This document shows, piece after piece, positions 60,253 to 64,000 of a stretch of 64,000 nt of DNA. The stretch spans positions 4,037,501 through 4,101,500 of the forward strand of contig NZ_JAPZBC010000001.1 in the NCBI RefSeq assembly GCF_027460265.1, in the 5' to 3' direction. The number at the start of each line of letters is the position of its first letter. Position 1 is the stretch's first letter. The position numbers and the translations under genes were made by a program. The notes under the pieces are model-generated. The model saw only the letters and a program-made list of their open reading frames with translations, made no database searches and was not told the origin of the DNA. This DNA comes from Streptomyces sp. WMMC940. Its GTDB lineage: Bacteria; Actinomycetota; Actinomycetes; Streptomycetales; Streptomycetaceae.

Positions 60253-61551
60253 TCAGCCGTCTGCCCGGTCGCGGTCCAGCAGCAGCACGGCCACGTCGTC
60301 GGTGAGGTCGCCGCCGTTGAGCTCGCGCACCTCCGCCACCGCGGCCTCCAGCAGCGCCTCGCCGCTGAGCCCGGCCGCCAGCTGCCGGTTGATCATGTCG
60401 ACCATGCCGTCCTGACCCAGCCGGTCGCCGCCCGGTGCGGTCCGGCCCTCGATCAGGCCGTCCGTGTACATCATCAGGCTCCACGCGGCGCCCAGCTCCA
60501 CCTGCCGGCGCGGCCAGCGGGCGCGCGGCAGCAGACCCAGGGCCGGGCCGCCGTTCTCGTACGGGAGCAGCCGCGCGGGCCGGCCCCTGCGGACGATGAG
60601 CGGGGACGGGTGCCCGGCCAGGCACAGCCCCGCACGCCGGCCGTCCGCAGCGATGTCGACCGTGCACAGGGTCGCGAAGATCTCGTCGCTCTCGCGCTCG
60701 TGCTCCAGAACCTGCTGGAGCGTGGAGAGCAGCTCGTCGCCGCACATCCCGGCGAACGTCAGCGCCCGCCAGGCGATGCGCAGCTCCACGCCCAGGGCGG
60801 CCTCGTCGGGGCCGTGCCCGCAGACGTCGCCGATCATCGCGTGGACCGTGCCGTCCGGGGTGCGGACCGTGTCGTAGAAGTCACCGCCGAGCAGGGCGCG
60901 CGAGCGTCCCGGGCGGTAGCGGGCCGCGAACCGCAGATCGCTGCCCTGCAGCAGGGGCGTGGGCAGCAGCCCCCGCTCGAGCCGGGCGTTCTCCTGCGCC
61001 CGCAGCCGCGACTCGGCGAGCTTCACCTGGGCGCTGTCGGCGCGCTTGCGCTCGACGGCGTAGCGGATGGCCCGGCTGAGGACCCGTCCGTCCAGCTCGT
61101 CACGGTGCAGGAAGTCCTGTGCCCCGACCCGTACGGCCTCGGCGGCGCGCTCGGCGTCGGCGTCCGCGGTCAGCGCCAGCACGGCGTGCTTGGGCGCGAT
61201 GCGCAGGACGTGCCGCAGCACGGCGAGCTCGTCGCCCTCGGCGCGGTCGCGGGCGGAACCGGGAAGCGCGAGGTCGACGAGGATGCAGTGGACGTCGTCC
61301 GTGAGGAGCCGCTCGGCCTCGGTGAGGTTGCGGGCGGTGCGGATGCGTACCCGCGTACCGGCGGCACCGAGCAGTTCGGGGACGGTGAAGGTGCCCGCCG
61401 GGTCGTCCTCGATGACGAGGAGCGTGAGGTCGCCCCCGCCCGCGGACTCCGAGACGGGGTCGGCGGTGACGGGACCGGTGACGGGCGTCGCGGCGATGGG
61501 GCCTACGGTGACTGGTGAGCCGGTCCGCTGGCGCGGAACGGGTACGGGCAT
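60253..61551 (-). CDS. Receiver domain-SpoIIE-type PP2C phosphatase
   Basis: A 432-residue cytoplasmic signalling protein. A Val/Thr/Pro-rich N-terminal leader (1-40) is followed by a response-regulator receiver (acidic 'VIEDDP', phospho-acceptor Asp93 in 'ILVDLALPGS'), a short coiled coil ('AESRLRAQENARLERGLLP') and a PP2C/SpoIIE (RsbU-like) phosphatase domain with metal-binding Asp in 'GGDFYDTV', 'IGDVCGHGPDEAAL' and 'GGDLTDDVAVLLL'. Such proteins dephosphorylate anti-anti-sigma factors and so release alternative sigma factors; the partner kinase is not adjacent. ATG 61551 follows ggaagga. Confidence 0.92.
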   Translation of the reverse strand: MPVPVPRQRTGSPVTVGPIAATPVTGPVTADPVSESAGGGDLTLLVIEDDPAGTFTVPELLGAAGTRVRIRTARNLTEAERLLTDDVHCILVDLALPGSARDRAEGDELAVLRHVLRIAPKHAVLALTADADAERAAEAVRVGAQDFLHRDELDGRVLSRAIRYAVERKRADSAQVKLAESRLRAQENARLERGLLPTPLLQGSDLRFAARYRPGRSRALLGGDFYDTVRTPDGTVHAMIGDVCGHGPDEAALGVELRIAWRALTFAGMCGDELLSTLQQVLEHERESDEIFATLCTVDIAADGRRAGLCLAGHPSPLIVRRGRPARLLPYENGGPALGLLPRARWPRRQVELGAAWSLMMYTDGLIEGRTAPGGDRLGQDGMVDMINRQLAAGLSGEALLEAAVAEVRELNGGDLTDDVAVLLLDRDRADG

Positions 61552-61796
61552 CGGTGTGTTTCCTTCCCTCCCCCCGAGGGCGCGGTGGGTCGACGAACGA
61601 CGTCCCACCAGACGGGGACCATAGCGGTAGCGGGGGGTTCGGGGGAATGGCGTTCCGGGAAGAGTGGATGGCATATGCCGCGCATCAGGGCGTAGTTGCT
61701 CCGCGGCTGATGACGAACGTCACGCGGTGCAGGTGAGCCGGGTCACGCAACTCCCGCGTGACCCGGCTCACTCCGTCCTTTTTGTTGTGGTTCCGC

Positions 61797-62837
61797 TCAC
61801 TTGTCCGGGCGGACGACCCCGAGGATCGCCATCGAGCCCGCACCCGCCAGTGTCACGTTCCGCCCGGGACGGGGCGCGTGGACGATCGCGCCGTCGCCCA
61901 CGTACATCCCCACGTGGCTGGCGTCGGCGTGGTAGATGATCAGGTCGCCCGGCCGCATGTCCTTGATGTCGACGCGCGGCAGCAACCGCCACTGCTCCTG
62001 CGAGGTGCGCGGGATACCGCGCCCGGCGGCCGCCCATGCCTGCGAGGTCAGTCCGGAGCAGTCGTAGGAGCCCGGCCCCTCCGCACCCCACACGTACGGC
62101 TTGCCGATCTGCTCGGTCGCGAAGGCGACCGCGGCCTTGCCCTGCTCGCTCGCGCGGCCGTTGATCTCCTTGAGGACGCCTGAGCCCAGCCAGGCCGTCT
62201 GTGCCCGGTGCGCGGCTTCCTGCTCCAGCTTCTGCAGTCGCGCCAGCTCTTCCTTCCGGAGCCGTGCCTCTATCTGCCGGGCTGCGGCGATCTGCTTGTT
62301 GATCTCCTTCTTGTGCTTCTCCTTCTTGACCCGGTTCGCCTCCAGCAGCGCCCACTGGGCGCTGGCCTCCTTGCTGTAGGCCCGCAAGTCGGCCTGGGTG
62401 CGGTTGAGTTCGCCGAGGAGGTCCTTCGTCGCCTTGCCGCCCGCCTTGATGCGTCCGGCGGCGTCGAGGAAGAGCTGCGGATCGTCGGTGAGGACCAACT
62501 GCGCCTCGGGCGGCAGTCCACCGCCCCGGTACTGGGCGCGGGCCGTGGCGCCGGCCCGGTCCTTGAGGTCGTCGATCCTGGCCTGCCCCTTGGCGATCTC
62601 CTGGGCCAGTTTCACGATCTGCGCCGACTGCCGGTCGGCCTGCTCCTCGGCCAGGTTGTACGCGTCCGTGGCCGAAGCGGCCTTGCGGTAGAGCTCGTCG
62701 AGCTCCTTGCGCACTTCTTCGAGGTTCTTTCCGGGAGGCTCGGGCGGCTGGGGCGCGGCGAGGGCCTGGCCCGGCGCGGCCAGCAGCGTCACGGCGCTCA
62801 CCACCGTGATGGCGGCCGCGTAAAGGCGTCGGTTCAC
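61797..62837 (-). CDS. Secreted NlpC/P60 endopeptidase with coiled-coil domain (RipA-like)
   Basis: A 346-residue exported cell-wall hydrolase: signal sequence (1-28, cut after AALA), a long coiled-coil domain (about 38-215, heptads rich in Glu/Lys/Ala/Leu) and a C-terminal NlpC/P60 domain with Cys260 ('GSYDCSGLTSQAW') and His308 ('ADASHVGMYVGDG'). It cleaves D-Glu-mDAP-type peptide bonds in peptidoglycan, as RipA does. The coiled coil probably docks over the active site to restrain it. GTG 62837 is preceded by ggaggggg. A tttac-cgtca-gtaac element 50 bp upstream may bind MtrA. Confidence 0.93.
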   Translation of the reverse strand: MNRRLYAAAITVVSAVTLLAAPGQALAAPQPPEPPGKNLEEVRKELDELYRKAASATDAYNLAEEQADRQSAQIVKLAQEIAKGQARIDDLKDRAGATARAQYRGGGLPPEAQLVLTDDPQLFLDAAGRIKAGGKATKDLLGELNRTQADLRAYSKEASAQWALLEANRVKKEKHKKEINKQIAAARQIEARLRKEELARLQKLEQEAAHRAQTAWLGSGVLKEINGRASEQGKAAVAFATEQIGKPYVWGAEGPGSYDCSGLTSQAWAAAGRGIPRTSQEQWRLLPRVDIKDMRPGDLIIYHADASHVGMYVGDGAIVHAPRPGRNVTLAGAGSMAILGVVRPDK

Positions 62838-63383
62838 AAGTCCCCCTCCGGACAACGCCAGACGACTCTCGTCCCTCTAAATATGATTTACCGTCAGTAA
62901 CTTACGGCTTTCGACGCGATGGTGCCATGACCCGCGCCAAAGCGACAGGGTCAGACCGCCCCGGTCCTGTCTGTCACCCGTCCGCAGTCCGGGTCGTCAC
63001 CCTTCACGCACCCCCCTGTTCCTGCGGATGGACCAGCCGTGGATCACTTCCACCCCTCCGACGAACGAACCCCGGGCCGCGTTCCCGATCCGGGCACGGC
63101 ATTCCCGGGTGCGCCTTCGCGCCCTGCGCGTGCGCCCCCACGCCCTGCCTGTCAGGAACGGCCCCGCGCCCGCCTGGGGCAAACGGCCCCCGCGCCCTGC
63201 CTGTCGGGAACGGAGCGCAGCCCGTTGCCCGTGCCCCCTTCATCGCCCGTGCCCCGCTCATGCCCCGTTCCGGCGGTGGGCCGTCCCGGCGGCGGTCCCT
63301 TCCGGCGGCGCTCCCTGTGCGGCCGGGCCCCGTTCGTCGTCGGAGCTCCGTTCGCCAGCGCCTCGCACACACGAGGAACCCGT
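62838..63383. other. Intergenic region upstream of the NlpC/P60 gene
   Basis: 546 bp with no gene I can support. The AT-rich segment 62876-62905 contains tttac-cgtca-gtaac (62887-62901), resembling spaced GTnAC sites used by MtrA ahead of wall-hydrolase genes, and a plausible promoter. Between 63110 and 63330 the DNA is compositionally repetitive. A 21-bp direct repeat (cgccctgcctgtc(a/g)ggaacgg) occurs at 63141-63161 and 63193-63213. Long open frames here are compositional. Confidence 0.4.
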
Positions 63384-64000
63384 TCAGACGGAACCAGGCG
63401 CCAGCGCCGACCACTTGACGGTCACCTCGCCCTGCCGCCACCGTCGACGCCCGTCCGTCCGGACGTCCGTCAGCGGCCAGTCCGCGGCCAGCGAACGCAC
63501 GGACCTGATCCAGCGCTGCCGCGCACCGAGCGAGGCGTACGGCGCGGCGGCCGCCCACGCCCGGTCGAAGTCCCGCAGGAACGCGTGGACCGACTCGCCC
63601 GGCACATTGCGGTGGATCAGTGCCTTGGGAAGCCGTTCGGCGAGGTCGGAAGGCCGTTCCAGCGAGCCGAGGCGGGTGGCGAAGGTGACCGTCCGCGGGC
63701 CCTCCGGGTCGAGCGCCACCCACACGTGCCGGCGGCCGATCTCGTCACAGGTCCCCTCGACCAGCAGGCCGCCGGGGGCGAGGCGGGCGCACAGCCGCTG
63801 CCACGCCTCGGCGACCTGCTCCTCGTCGTACTGACGGAGCACGTTCGCCGCCCTGATGACCAGCGGGCGGACGGGGCCGGGCAGCGGAACCTCGAAACCT
63901 CCGTGCACGAAGCTCAGCCCGTCCCGCCTGTACGGGCGGGCCGCCTCCACCCGGGCGGGCTCGATCTCGACGCCCACCACCCGGGTGCGGGGTTCCGCGG
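63384..64000 (-). CDS. Class I SAM-dependent methyltransferase-like protein, 5' end outside window
   Basis: The C-terminal 205 or so residues of a protein whose start lies beyond the window. 'RVVGVEIEPARVEAARPY' (the acidic loop after strand 2, where ribose hydroxyls of SAM bind), then 'FVHGGFEVPLPGPVRPLVIRAANVLRQYDEEQVAEAWQRL' and 'LAPGGLLVEGTCDE' match strands 3-5 of the Rossmann methyltransferase fold. The target is unknown. It stops at TGA 63384. Confidence 0.78.
   Translation of the reverse strand, partial: AEPRTRVVGVEIEPARVEAARPYRRDGLSFVHGGFEVPLPGPVRPLVIRAANVLRQYDEEQVAEAWQRLCARLAPGGLLVEGTCDEIGRRHVWVALDPEGPRTVTFATRLGSLERPSDLAERLPKALIHRNVPGESVHAFLRDFDRAWAAAAPYASLGARQRWIRSVRSLAADWPLTDVRTDGRRRWRQGEVTVKWSALAPGSV

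Noticed and set aside
62838..63100. Possible c-di-AMP (ydaO-type) riboswitch ahead of the NlpC/P60 gene
   Set aside because: This riboswitch is known upstream of Streptomyces wall hydrolases, but I could not find its conserved core segments here.
63141..63213. 21-bp direct repeat as a possible attachment site
   Set aside because: The two copies are 52 bp apart in compositionally repetitive DNA, with no integrase or tRNA nearby.

Overview
The window is high-GC actinomycete chromosome, almost certainly Streptomyces. Evidence: Streptomyces-type rRNA, very GC-rich third codon positions, many GTG starts, mycothiol synthase (mshD), GlnR, Nur, the c-di-GMP-responsive anti-sigma factor RsiG, and a gene order I recall from the S. 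coelicolor SCO4127-SCO42xx region. It opens in the last third of a 23S rRNA gene, followed by 5S rRNA and a strong terminator (1-1281), then a lone GNAT acetyltransferase.

2.0-13 kb holds a chromosomal type IV secretion-like operon on the minus strand: pilin-like protein (frameshifted here), VirB8-like, TrbL/VirB6-like, SCO6880-family, VirB4-like ATPase and a VirD4-like protein that has lost its Walker A motif. Beside it lie a 47-aa membrane peptide, a thioesterase, a lytic transglycosylase-NlpC/P60 hydrolase and a PAP2 phosphatase. No relaxase is present. 13-27 kb is a phosphate, polyphosphate and metal block: csoR with its operator, PhoU-like/Pit low-affinity uptake, pstSCAB behind 11-bp-phased PHO boxes, and an overlapping ppk-CHAD-Nudix operon. 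A decayed ABC transporter and mshD follow. 27-33.5 kb is an envelope and stress block: secreted 5'-nucleotidase, PI-PLC, an MprAB-like two-component system and an HtrA-like protease. 33.5-45.4 kb carries regulators and housekeeping genes: LacI, GlnR, a MoaD-like protein, LmeA-like protein, a leader-peptide-controlled sulfurtransferase-SseC unit, a DsrE protein, a nitrobindin-like protein, Nur, YgfZ, Dtd and RsiG. 45.5-52.6 kb has an Eis-like acetyltransferase, a GntR-HAD-APH trio, a nonsense-truncated nitroreductase-hemerythrin gene and an AraC-VOC pair.

The main find is a complete, compact Tn7-like transposon at 52715-58288 (5,574 bp). It has TG...CA ends, 11-bp terminal inverted repeats with one mismatch, repeated TnsB-site-like motifs in both ends, and a perfect 5-bp target duplication (ccgcc). 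It encodes translationally overlapping tnsA-tnsB-tnsC-tniQ plus a fifth overlapping gene that looks like a DUF6228 protein. The element sits between the AraC gene and a conserved XRE-HbhA-DUF2516 cluster (compare M. tuberculosis Rv0474-Rv0476), just upstream of a perfect 28-bp palindrome that is the likely XRE operator.

The window ends with a receiver-SpoIIE phosphatase, a RipA-like NlpC/P60 endopeptidase and a methyltransferase cut by the window edge. No CRISPR array, tRNA gene or recognisable riboswitch was seen. All family names are from reading motifs and recalled synteny, not from database searches.
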